This document shows positions 1 to 8,677 of a stretch of DNA of 64,000 bases, one piece after another (the stretch's first letter is position 1; each line of letters opens with the position of its first letter). The position numbers and the translations under genes are program-made. This DNA comes from Nematostella vectensis (Eukaryota; Cnidaria; Anthozoa; Actiniaria; Edwardsiidae). The stretch is from NCBI RefSeq assembly GCF_932526225.1, contig NC_064047.1, positions 13,836,460-13,900,459 of the forward strand, written 5' to 3'. The notes beneath the pieces are model-generated. The model was given only the letters and a program-made list of their open reading frames with translations. It was not told the DNA's origin and searched no databases.

Positions 1-124
1 GGGCTCGGAGGGACGATTCGCGTCTCCCAGGCCTAAGACGGGAGACGGTGCTGGGAGGCCCGGAGGGGCGATCCACGCCTCCCACCATTCCCTCTGAAAC
101 CCCCCAGTCCCCCCTGCACCCCAT
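1..124. other. GC-rich sequence of unknown origin left of the MULE
   Basis: GC-rich stretch with two similar G/C blocks and an end reading ccccccagtcccccc, which resembles the outer end of the PLV copies at 12090-12113 and 20280-20297. Homology to the second MULE copy starts only at about 125, so these bases are foreign to that element. It could be the tip of another PLV or an unrelated repeat. No coding sequence is seen. Confidence 0.3.
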
Positions 125-444
125 CAGGTATTCAGCTGAATATTTTTTACCCTTCATAATATTATAATACAAAATTGTTAGATCATTTTGAAGTTTGATA
201 GGTTTCCCACAGTCTGTAGTGTTTAGAACATTTGTGAAGTGAAATCTAGAGTTTGCTCTTGGTTCGCTCATACAAATTTTTAAATTTCACTTTGCAGTTT
301 GTTCTACAACATCCCTCCATTAACTATGATGACCATGAGCTAGCATATTGTATGGTAGTTGTATTAAAAAGCTTATGTTATTTATTGTTTTAACAGTACT
401 GGAAGGACAAGGCACAAAGCATAAGAGAGGATCTTGACACAGGC

Positions 445-687
445 ATGGCAACGAAGAATAAGTGTGCTTCTTGTCAAACAGAATTTTCCAGAAGCAAAGA
501 TCTTAAGTATCATGAAAAAGGATGTCATCCATGCATTTGCAATGAATGCAATGAAACATTCGACCATGAAAACAAGTTAAAAAGACACATCAACAAAAAG
601 CATGCGGCAAGCTTGAAGTGTGGGGACTGCGGAAAGACTTTTGCAGAGAAAAGAAACCTCATTAGGCACAGCAAGTCCCATCAGTAG
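445..687 (+). CDS. small C2H2 zinc-finger protein carried by the MULE
   Basis: An 80-residue ORF of three consecutive zinc-finger-like units: CASC...H-X4-CH near residues 8-28 (atypical spacing), CNEC...H-X4-H near 31-53, and CGDC...H-X3-H near 59-79. The fingers suggest nucleic-acid binding in the nucleus; no target can be inferred. It lies convergent to the transposase in the same element, and the same gene is present in MULE copy 2 (minus strand, from 17930), so it travels with the transposon. A splice-acceptor-like tttaacag precedes 397, and the frame stays open upstream of the ATG in copy 2, so an upstream exon is possible but its junctions do not resolve by phase. It may be an accessory transposon protein or a captured host gene fragment. 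Confidence 0.6.
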   Translation: MATKNKCASCQTEFSRSKDLKYHEKGCHPCICNECNETFDHENKLKRHINKKHAASLKCGDCGKTFAEKRNLIRHSKSHQ

Positions 688-839
688 TCCTCTCTGTTGT
701 TTTCAGTTTTGAGTAAAAGGCAACAAGTGAGGACATGTTTTTAGACAATAACAGAGGAAGGGGTGCAAAAAATATTCTATAGAGAACAGAGAGGACTACT
801 GATGGGACTTGCTGTGCCTAATGAGGTTTCTTTTCTCTG
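644..839. repeat. perfect 55-bp inverted repeat at the 3' end of the zinc-finger ORF
   Basis: Bases 644-698 (the last codons, stop and start of the 3' flank of the zinc-finger ORF) recur exactly as reverse complement at 785-839, separated by 86 bp. A transcript through this point would form a long stem. MULE copy 2 has only one arm. Confidence 0.85.
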
Positions 840-1178
840 TTCAACCACCTCTCTGAATCACCTTTGTATTGTAATTATAAAATGCGACCCTTGATTGTTT
901 GACTGTCAAGTAGCTTTTTTACAAACGAACTTGGTATTTTCAAATAATGATAATCTATCTTTTTATAGCACTTTAAATTTAACAATTTAATAGTGATTTA
1001 CAACTCTTGATAGGAAATAATAATGATAAATTTTTACAATATTTTAGGGGTTTGACTTATACACAGGGTTGACTTATACATAATCATATATGGCAATAAG
1101 AAACTATACAATAATTTAAAAAATAGTGTCAACTTTTTTTACTACATTTTTTCCTCTGCATATGCTTTGTTTTTGACA
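840..1178. other. AT-rich spacer inside MULE copy 1
   Basis: Low-complexity AT-rich sequence between the two convergent genes of the element. I see no ORF or conserved motif here beyond the hairpin arm just before it. Confidence 0.4.
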
Positions 1179-1889
1179 TCATTGTATGTGAGCCAGATTT
1201 CTTACTGCCTTGTGTGTTGGACTGTACCGTTTAGCCAGGTCATGGCCACGCTTGCGTTTTCTTGTAGGCCCTTGTAATGACTGCAGCTGTACTGGTCTAC
1301 CCTTAAGGGTGGCCTGCTGGCTTCCGTTACCATTTTTTCTTTTTCTGTTGGGTTGTACTGTAATTTTCTTCCCCTTTCCTGTTTTGTTAGTTTCAACAGA
1401 TCCAAAGTTGAAAAGGGCAGTTGTAAGTTTTGCGTGCATTGATGTTGGAGATGTCAAAGATGCAACTCTTTTCGAGAATTGCATGATACCTTTGGCTAAG
1501 TTTGCATCCCCTGTGTTTTTAAGCTTTTCTGTTATCAAATTGCAAGACTTCATAAGTGCATCTGCTGCTGTTTCAATAGAGGAATCTTCTGCATCACCAG
1601 TTACTGATGTGGTGTCAGGCATTGACACGTCTTGAATTGTTTCATCAAGATAGGACTGTGATGCATCCTGATCATCAGAATCCGAATCAGGTAGTACATT
1701 TACCCCAGGGTTACTGCTTTCTTGGGCACGCAAAGTGCTATAACATGAAAGAGGCAGTGATTCTCCTATGGCAATCCAAGCCAATTTCTGTCTCATTTCT
1801 GGCTGAGTCACTGGAACAAAATTGATACAATGGGCTTTATTTGCAGACCACAATACATACTGATGCTTGCAAGGGCTTCCATCTTCACT
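1179..1889 (-). CDS. C-terminal exon of the MULE transposase (SWIM half and basic tail)
   Basis: Open on the minus strand from a splice-acceptor-like ttatttgttag (AG at 1890-1891) to a stop at 1179. The first residues read SEDGSPCKHQYVLW: a Cys-Lys-His-Gln spacing typical of the second half of a SWIM zinc finger, which in MULE transposases follows the DDE domain. After this comes an acidic Ser/Asp-rich stretch and a Lys/Arg-rich C-terminus (RKRKNG, RKRKRGHD) suggesting a nuclear-localisation or DNA-binding tail. The first SWIM half should lie in an upstream exon, which I could not place between 1890 and 2480. The assignment to the same gene as the DDE exon rests on strand, order and family architecture. 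Confidence 0.6.
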   Translation of the reverse strand, partial: SEDGSPCKHQYVLWSANKAHCINFVPVTQPEMRQKLAWIAIGESLPLSCYSTLRAQESSNPGVNVLPDSDSDDQDASQSYLDETIQDVSMPDTTSVTGDAEDSSIETAADALMKSCNLITEKLKNTGDANLAKGIMQFSKRVASLTSPTSMHAKLTTALFNFGSVETNKTGKGKKITVQPNRKRKNGNGSQQATLKGRPVQLQSLQGPTRKRKRGHDLAKRYSPTHKAVRNLAHIQ

Positions 1890-2478
1890 CTAACAAATAC
1901 TGGGAGGCTCAGTTGATTTATTTTTATTTAAAACAAGGAATTGTCTTCATTTGTATCCTTGTCCACAAAAGAAAAACAGAAAAACAGAAAAGAAAACAGA
2001 TTTGAACGTAGCAATTATTTATATCAGAAAGTCCCAAATTCAGACAATTCAGTGTTTATGTTTAAGGGGGTCTACTTGGGGGGAAGGGGAGGGAGGGGTA
2101 AAAGGTTCTAGGAATGTCGATGTGGGGACATAAAAGTTTTAAAGTGATTGAAGGGGGAAAAGAACATCTTGTAGGCCTTGAATCTAGAAATATTATCATT
2201 GGGAGTACAGTATACCAAAATATAATCTGGGATTAACCATCCCGTCATTGATTATAGGGGTTATTGGAGGGGGTGGGGTGGTCAACATGTTTTGGGGTTT
2301 CTACTGGGGGTCAACAGTTTTGATGTTGCAAAAGGGAGGGTTGTACAGGAAACAAAAACTCAAGTAGCGTGCCACAGAATGCCAACCCCCCACCCACCCA
2401 ACCAAACCATAAATAATGAACTCTCCCTAAATGGCACATGCACAAGCTGTGACAACAGTTAGTTTACCTTTCATTGTT
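1890..2478. other. probable intron of the MULE transposase
   Basis: Between the DDE exon and the SWIM exon. Contains purine-rich runs (gggaaggggagggagggg near 2080) and no convincing ORF. A missing short exon with the first SWIM cysteines could lie here. Confidence 0.4.
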
Positions 2479-4233
2479 CTATGATGAGCTCCTAACTTTA
2501 AACACATCGTTGTTGAACTTTTCTACAGTTGATAGATACAAGTCGCGTTCCCTTAAATCAGGAGTGCGAAAACCTGAGCTGCCATCCGTTCCTTTACCCA
2601 TAAAGCGCCGTCTGTAAAGACCATCAAAGCTGCCATCAGCTATGGAGAACAATTTGTCTTTATAGTGGTCCTCCAACTCAACTGTGAGCTTGCTGATAAG
2701 CCCGACAACGTTGTACTCCTTAACTCTCCTCAGAATTGTATCCTTCAGTACTAAAAACTGTGCCTCAGCAAAATTATTAGTGTGGTTGCCTCTTACTCGT
2801 AGTTCTGTACGAAAGCAAAGAGCAAAGGCCTCCTTCTCAATATACAGAGTTCCCAAATAGTCAACCAGATTTGGATAACATTTGCATTTGTCATCATTCA
2901 ACAGTTCAGAAAAGCAGTCCTCAAACAGTTCCTCTGTTTCTGCATACAAGCTCTTCTTAAAAAGACTAAGGATGTAGGGACGATCAACTTGATTGATACC
3001 ATGGCTGGTCTCATGTAGCCACCTCCAAACCTGCTGAAGCATGTGAAAAATGCATAGAAGAAGTTTACAGGATGGCCACACTGAGTTGAGAGCATTGCGT
3101 TCCTCTTTGCAATTGTCGGTTAGAATGACCTCAGGGCCAACTTTTGGTCCACGGCCATAAAAAGCATAGTCTGGCAAGCATGACTGTAGCATCTCAAAAC
3201 CCAGCTTCAATGATTATTTTCTTTCATCACTTGTAATAAGGATACCTAATGGCAGAGCTCCAGCAACATTGTGCGTGCACACAACAAACACTTTTAAGTT
3301 GTGATCTTCGGTATTTGAAGTGGCATCAATAAAAACTAGTTCAGCTGATTGCTGGACTTCTTTGTGCACACGTTTCATAAGTGGTGAGATAATTGTAATT
3401 ATCAGAGATGTATCATCACCTCCATAAATTTGGTGCATTGTGCTAGCTTCTGGGTTTGCTTTTCTGTATTCTTCTAATTTTTCAACCATTTTTGAAAACA
3501 TCAAGTGGCCTGTCCCGCCATATCTCTCCTTGCACATCTGGGTGTATATAAGATACCAAAAATCTCTCCTTCTTGGCATTAAAGATCGATTGGCCTTTTT
3601 CCCGTGGTAGTCAAGTTCACCCTTGCATGACTCTCTCAAGTCTTTCAGACACTGCTGTCTAGCAGTGGATGGGGTGCAGCCACTTTCAAAGAGCTTCATT
3701 ACTTTGTAAATAACTTCTGGTGAAACATCATGAAAATTCGAGGCTTCAAGAGTATCGACTGAATGATTGTGTTCCCAAGTAATCTCAATCGTGCAACAGC
3801 CATCACAAGCGATCTTGACAAACATTTGGAAAGGGCAGTTAGTGTATTTTACCCTTGCAGAAGGGTTCAGCAGTAACTTCTTCTGTGGGTCCTTGCTTGG
3901 GCTCCAGTTCCTGGTGTTGTGGTGGCACCTGTAATAGTTTTTCAGGGCACACCCTTTTGTTGGCTTTTTCTTGGTCTTGATTCGAACAGTAACGCTGTTA
4001 ATCGCTTCATATTCGTCCAGCCATCCATCTAGATTCTCGGTAGTTACCTCTTCTGTTTGGATAATCGCCTTGAACTTCTCCTCTACACCCGAAAGCTCTT
4101 TCACGTGATAAGTACAGTCTTCTGGGAGTGTTTCGATGAATCTATTTTCGCCAATAGAGTTACTTTAAAAAGGTTTGGATTGAGAATTTACTTCTACTAT
4201 CGCAGCTTTGATCAAGTCGTTCATGTCCGCCAT
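2479..4233 (-). pseudogene. MULE transposase, N-terminal and DDE exon, with two in-frame stops
   Basis: Minus-strand transposase exon beginning at the ATG at 4231-4233 (the same start is intact in copy 2 at 17420). A FAR1/WRKY-GCM-like DNA-binding region (NYYRCHHNTR ... FQMFVKI ... EITWEHNHS) is followed by a MULE DDE core. The first Asp is in VFIDATSN, the second in VILTDNCKEE, and a candidate Glu in NNFAEAQF. The family cuts and pastes DNA at its terminal inverted repeats. A TAA at 4165-4167 replaces a Gln codon present in copy 2, and a second TAA at 3214-3216 splits the DDE domain. The frame stays open on both sides of each, so these look like recent decay rather than introns. The 3' end joins the exon at 1179-1889 by an unresolved intron. 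Confidence 0.8.
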
Positions 4234-4404
4234 TTTGGAAATTTGTTTTTTCCGACGCGAGATGGACTATAGTTCAACGAGCAGACGAAACTCCGAGTAA
4301 ATATTAACTCGACGAACTCGCCACATGTTTTTTAAATGGCAACGACCGTTCTTAAAATGACAACGACCGTTCCAAATGGCAACGATGGTTTACAAAAGGG
4401 AAAA

Positions 4405-6040
4405 TTGCGTCGTCAGCGCCCATCTTCGGTTCCCAAGCGTGGATGCCACTCTTCGGGGCCAAGACATAAACGCCAGTGTTTACCAGGAGATTCTCGATAG
4501 CGCGCCTGACAAAGAGGCGCCCGCCGTACTGGCGGGGCTGGTACAGAACATCCTGGACGAGGACATCCCCGACGATGTCAAACACAAGCTGCTTAAGCCG
4601 CTCGTACCGGAGAAAGTGTGGACGGAGAAAGTCGACCCTTTGCTGCCGGGACGGCAGCAAGAGGGCCCAGAGGGCTAAGACCCCGAAGAATACTATTCTC
4701 TCTTTGTCGGCGGCGCCCATCTTCAGTGCCAAGACATAAGCGCCAGTGTTTACCAGGAGATACGAGATCTTGGTGGAACAGGTGTCATTGCTCTAAAGCC
4801 GGTTGTGCGGGGGCCTGATATTAATTACGACGGCTCGGTGTGGTGGGTCTTGCACGAGCGAGAGTCTCTGCGGGCGAACGCAGTGCTTCCGCTGGTGCTC
4901 GAGATGGTAGACCCCGACTGGCGTTACAGGCTCTTTACGGTCGTTGGTAAGGCCCCCGCAGAGCCATTGGTGCCAATCACAGAGGAGGAAGGGCGATCGG
5001 AGCACAAGATCGGTGGGTCGTTAGTCAAAAGAGAGGGCCAAATCGCAGTAGGTGCCCTGGAAGGCATCGATTCGGGTATTTGGGAGAAAGGACGAGAGTA
5101 CCTCGTCTACGTGAGATACGAGCTTCGCCCTCTACCTGAGCAAAATGGTGAGCCTGGGCCAATGTTTAAGCGAGAGGGGAGTGACGCCTTTGCTAACTGC
5201 GTTGTGAGCTATGTTGCCGACTTCTTGAGGAATCGAGGCACCTCGCGCTCCCTTGGTCTAACCAAGACACGAGGCAGGATCCTCGAGCGATTCGACAAGA
5301 AGCTGGCCACTACGGGATGCACCAAAGAAGACCTCTTTGAGATGGAAAAGAAGCTCGGGATAAAGCTGGTAGCCGTGGACGCCCTGGGCAACGTCCTGTG
5401 GGACTCGGAGAAGTACGAGAGGGGGTACACACAAATCCGCATCCCTTGCCACAATAACCACGCCTGGGCGGAGCTTCCGACTGAACCACCTGCGATAGCG
5501 AGCGTCCACGGCCTAGACTTCGAGGCTGAGAGGGAGCTTCGTTCGTTATGCCAGGGGGATGCAGCGCCTCGCGCCACCAGTGCCGCCACAAAGACGCGCG
5601 AGGCGAAGGTGCGAGAGGTGCTTATTCGCTTTATAAACAGGGCGATCCCCAGAAGCACGAGGGTCTGGCTGTGTGGGCGTGTTATAGTCACGCACGAAGG
5701 CAAACTGTACCGGTCGGGTCAGGACGGGGCGGCTATCGACAGGGCGTTTACAGACGAGACTGGACATGATCCTCAATGGCTCCCTGATGATCACCCAGCC
5801 TACCAAGAGTACACCGAAGCTACGCACTCGATGGGCGGCGCAATAGGGTACCGCTTCAAGAAGTGGACCCAAAGAGAGAACATCAGGCCAACGCCTCTTA
5901 AATACAGGGACGTCTTGCGAGCGGCGCAGGTTGAGTCCAAAGTGTGGAATAGCAAGAAAAACTTAGAGGCGGATCTTCTGGTCCTCAAGGTAACCTTCAA
6001 AGCGACAGCACCTGCAACGGCGGCAGTCATTTTTGCGTAG
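4405..6040 (+). pseudogene. PLV polymerase-type N-terminal region, truncated, one nonsense codon
   Basis: One frame is open from before 4405 to 6040 except for a TAA at 4676-4678, where the homologous PLV fragment near 19200 has a Leu codon. The first part (DKEAPAVLAGL ... YYSLFVG) is shared with that second fragment. An imperfect in-frame repeat (QDINASVYQEI / QDISASVYQEI) occurs near 4468 and 4735. The later part contains ANCVVSYVADFL and a cluster ending CHNNHAW near 5451-5465. I associate this signature with the region preceding the exonuclease domain of protein-primed family B polymerases of PLVs. No exonuclease or polymerase motifs follow: the frame runs into the antisense ATPase gene at about 5963. 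Probably a deletion remnant, non-functional. Confidence 0.55.
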
Positions 6041-6412
6041 TTCATGGCGTTCGCGGAGGGGTCTTTGGTGAAGTCTTCGCGCAAGACCTTGTGCCCAACC
6101 CAGCCTCTTTACGTCTTTCGAGGCCGCACAGTCGTCGAGTATGATTAGCGTATTAGTGCCTTCGAATAGAGCGGAGACAAACCTCTGCAGTATGTCGATC
6201 TGACCCGCCTCAGGTGCGATGACAAACAGACGATTGTCGCCCTCGCCGAAGCCGTCGTATGTTTTGTTGTAGACAAAGGTAGGGCACACGAGTACTATGT
6301 AGTCAAACTTGCCCCGGAAAGGGCCGCGTAGCCGGTCCACTACGAATTGGGTCTTCCCGCATGACGTCGGCCCCACGATGAGAGCGTTAAATGGGACGTT
6401 TTTCGGGTCCAT
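5963..6412 (-). pseudogene. PLV genome-packaging ATPase (A32/FtsK-HerA type), 3'-truncated
   Basis: The ATG at 6412 opens a protein with Walker A GPTSCGKT at residues 14-21 and a Walker B strand NTLIILDD at about 87-94, the hallmark of P-loop ATPases that pump viral DNA into capsids. The region after KDVK (about residue 102) does not look like the family: it becomes Arg/Cys-rich and ends by overlapping the plus-strand polymerase-type ORF. I therefore place a break at about 6107, so the C-terminal half with the sensor and arginine-finger region is missing. It lies head-to-tail with the capsid gene on the same strand, as is usual for PLV morphogenesis genes. Confidence 0.75.
5990..6106 (-). pseudogene. 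possible fragment of a further PLV gene in a third frame
   Basis: In the frame shifted from the ATPase tail, the minus strand reads GHKVLREDFTKDPSAN followed by NYAKMTAAVAGAVALK, which looks far more protein-like than the ATPase frame over the same bases. It could be the start of another small PLV gene joined here by deletion, or the continuing frame of the ATPase after an indel. I do not recognise the family. Confidence 0.3.
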
Positions 6413-6431
6413 ACCGCTCCGGCTTATGTGC

Positions 6432-7596
6432 TCAGTATTGTATGGACTCTAGCTGTCCGTGCATAAGGTTCATTTGGGCGTCGGCCACCACAAACACGTG
6501 ACAGTTTACGGTACCCGTGCCGCTTGCCGTGCGTTTTATCTCGAGGTGCACACCGTCGCGGGTATTGACCAATCGGAGACCACCCCCATGGATAGCACTG
6601 TCGTACGTCGTTCGAAGGTCGATCCACAGAGCAAACTTGTTATCGCCATAGAACGACTCGGGGCCGATTGCCGGGGCGGCGGGCGCTCCGCTGTGCCCCC
6701 CCGGGGAGGGGCGGACGAACCGCCTTTTCGCCTCCCTCCAGAAATCCGTGGGGCGCAGCCCCTGGCTGAAGACCTTGTTTGGCATGCCGTCGATTGTAAC
6801 GCGGCAGGTTGACACTCTCGTTGATTACGCTGTCCGTCCCTTTGTTAATCGCGAAGGTCTTGTGAAGGTTCACTTGCTTGTAGAAGAACGTTGTGCCGTT
6901 TTGGTAGGCGACGGCTGCAGACCGGGCGAGGTTGTCGTCCCTCAGGCTTTCGTACTCCAGCTCTAGATTTTTGATGCCATAGGATAATTTGGTAGCATCG
7001 CTTCCGACTACTACCTGATCAACCGCTGCGAACGTGATTCCGAAGAGCAGCGCCTCGGAGAGCGCCCTTGGGTACAGCACGCCGTGGTCCGTCAGCAGAG
7101 AATGGTCTAGCGGCATGGTGTACCTCGCCCCGTGGGCGGCGTTCAGAGCGACCTCCTTGGCGTTACTGGTCGCTTTATCGCCAGCCTTGGAGCGAAGGTT
7201 GCGCATGTTTTCTGACTGTATGCCCTGCTCCAGGCGGTCCTCTCTCTCGACCTTGGACAGGTAAAGCTCCTCATACGTCTTGAAGATGTCGTAGTGGTTG
7301 GTGTCCTGGAGCGTTTCTCCTGCAAACGTGATTTTCAGGCGGCTCACGAGATTTCGGCCGACGTTGTTTACGACTGTATTATTCGCATGGCCTGAGACGG
7401 AGAGATCGAGACCGACCCTCAAGGAGCCAGGCACGAGCGTGACGCCTTCCGATAGCTTTGGGACCGCGACATATAGCGTCTCGCCTGGGGAGGCCGTCGA
7501 CGGGTTGAGAGTGACCCGGTGAACAGTTCTCTCGGCTTTTAACCCCAGAGGAATTATGGGTGTTCGTTGGGGGTCAAGTTTATCGTTGACTGACAT
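6432..7596 (-). pseudogene. PLV major capsid protein, double-jelly-roll type, frameshifted
   Basis: The first frame (7596 down to about 6815) starts MSVNDKLDPQR and contains beta-rich segments such as LVSRLKITFAGETLQD and YDIFKTYEELYL, which I associate with polinton/PLV double-jelly-roll capsid proteins. The second frame (about 6815 down to 6432) continues with DKF-like capsid C-terminal sequence (FALWIDLRTTYDSAIHGGG) and a clean stop. The two frames meet at about 6800-6815, implying a single-base indel; the first frame runs on as non-homologous Arg/Pro-rich sequence to 6640. Together the parts give roughly 390 residues, plausible for this family. The protein would form the hexon-like capsomers of an icosahedral particle. 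The frameshift makes this copy non-functional unless it is an assembly error. Confidence 0.7.
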
Positions 7597-7694
7597 CGTA
7601 TACGTGTATACACATAAAGAACGAAGCCGCGTGGCAATGGTGCGGACTGTTAGACATGTCTAACATAGCATAGCACGAGTTATGCGCACGCATC

Positions 7695-8027
7695 ATGGGT
7701 GATGTTGACGTTGACATTGACGATACCTTGCCGGGTGCGTCCGCCGATTGCGGGGCGGGGGACGACGAGACGACGCCCCTTATCCCGTTTGACCCCAACG
7801 ATGGTGAGTCGATCTCAATAACGAGCACGTCATCGCGTATGCATGCCTGTATAGTATGGCTACGCAAAGCGCAACGCAAACGACCGCCGGAACGGCAAGC
7901 GCTGAAACCTCGTTCATCACAGAGGGTGCAGCGACAAGACTCGGTCTCCAGTCCCTCAGGGAAGAATACCCAGACCTTAACGAGAATCTGCTACGGTTCC
8001 TGTCAGACCGGAGGGGAAAGACGCTAA
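7695..8027 (+). CDS. possible small acidic PLV protein
   Basis: ATG at 7695 opens a frame whose first 45 or so residues are strongly acidic (GDVDVDIDDTLPG, DDETTPLIPFDPNDG). From 7856 it overlaps the next plus-strand gene in another frame, and the overlapping part looks like a frame shadow. Only the first 160 bases may be meaningful. No family is recognised, and it may be spurious. Confidence 0.3.
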   Translation: MGDVDVDIDDTLPGASADCGAGDDETTPLIPFDPNDGESISITSTSSRMHACIVWLRKAQRKRPPERQALKPRSSQRVQRQDSVSSPSGKNTQTLTRICYGSCQTGGERR

Positions 8028-8677
8028 TACAGGTTCGCAACCCCAGAGGAGGGGGTCGGACTAAACCAAACCAGCTGTTCAATGAGGACGGGAGCGTTCG
8101 ACGGGACGTTGCAAAGCTGAAAGGCTTCAAGCTGGCGATGGGGTCCGTGGCAGAGATAGACGCGGTCATCCAGGAGAACACAGAACGAGTCCAAGAGCTG
8201 CAAGGGGTGGTAGCCACAGACAGGGAGACCATCGACGACCCTTACACGTCAGAGAGTAGCCGCCAAGAGGCCCGTGAGCGCAACGAGGAGAGGCTGTCCG
8301 AGATTGACGAACTAGAACGCGAAAACCGAGAGCTCGAGAACCAAAAGCCGCTAAGAGAGCGCATCAAAGCCATCTTCAAAAAGTACGGCTTCACCGTCAC
8401 CGCCATTGGGTTGGTCGTAGCGACGACGATCGCGGCCATTGTGACGTCGCTCGGCAAGTTGCTCTCCTCCGTGGCCAGAGGGGTCGGTAACGGGCTTAAG
8501 GCCATCGGAAAAAAGCTAGGCAAGCTTCTCCCTGGGCTAGTAGGCAGCATCGCGAACTTCGTGTTTAAGGCTGCAGGAGAAGCGGTGAAATTCCTCGTCG
8601 AAAATGCGTGGCTGCTCGTTCTAGCCGTAGCCGCGTTCTTGGTTCGTCGAATGCAAAGCAGTCATCGGAACAAGTAA
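7856..8677 (+). CDS. PLV virion-type membrane protein of unknown function
   Basis: Intact 273-residue ORF from an ATG at 7856. It has a Ser/Thr-rich N-terminus, then a basic segment (QVRNPRGGGRTKPNQ), then a long charged helix likely to be a coiled coil (residues about 100-165, Glu/Arg-rich). Two hydrophobic stretches follow: TAIGLVVATTIAAIVTSL near 178-195 and ENAWLLVLAVAAFLV near 247-262. Between them is a glycine/lysine-rich amphipathic region (GVGNGLKAIGKKLGKLLPG). This layout suggests a membrane-active or virion-associated protein, comparable in general character to adenovirus pVI-like or PLV transmembrane proteins. That comparison is inference; I see no diagnostic motif. It is the best preserved PLV gene here, divergent from the capsid gene across about 260 bp. 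Confidence 0.6.
   Translation: MATQSATQTTAGTASAETSFITEGAATRLGLQSLREEYPDLNENLLRFLSDRRGKTLIQVRNPRGGGRTKPNQLFNEDGSVRRDVAKLKGFKLAMGSVAEIDAVIQENTERVQELQGVVATDRETIDDPYTSESSRQEARERNEERLSEIDELERENRELENQKPLRERIKAIFKKYGFTVTAIGLVVATTIAAIVTSLGKLLSSVARGVGNGLKAIGKKLGKLLPGLVGSIANFVFKAAGEAVKFLVENAWLLVLAVAAFLVRRMQSSHRNK

Larger units (their letters stand above)
125..4393 (-). mobile_element. Mutator-like (MULE) DNA transposon, copy 1, inactive
   Basis: The block carries a MULE-type transposase on the minus strand and a C2H2 ORF on the plus strand. Its right end at about 4334-4393 holds repeated aacgaccgtt / ggcaacgatggtttac sequence. The same sequence occurs inverted at both ends of the second copy (17260-17320 and 19098-19174), which defines it as the terminal inverted repeat. 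The left terminal repeat is not in the window: sequence left of 125 is unrelated to copy 2. The right flank (aaaagggaaaattgc) is shared, in inverse orientation, with the left flank of copy 2. Two in-frame stops in the transposase make copy 1 non-autonomous. Confidence 0.75.

Noticed and set aside
1210..1635. Plus-strand ORF opposite the SWIM exon
   Set aside because: Antisense shadow. The minus strand carries the recognisable SWIM half and basic tail.
5209..5872. Minus-strand ORFs opposite the polymerase-type region
   Set aside because: Arg/Ser-rich shadows of a GC-rich plus-strand gene; no domain.
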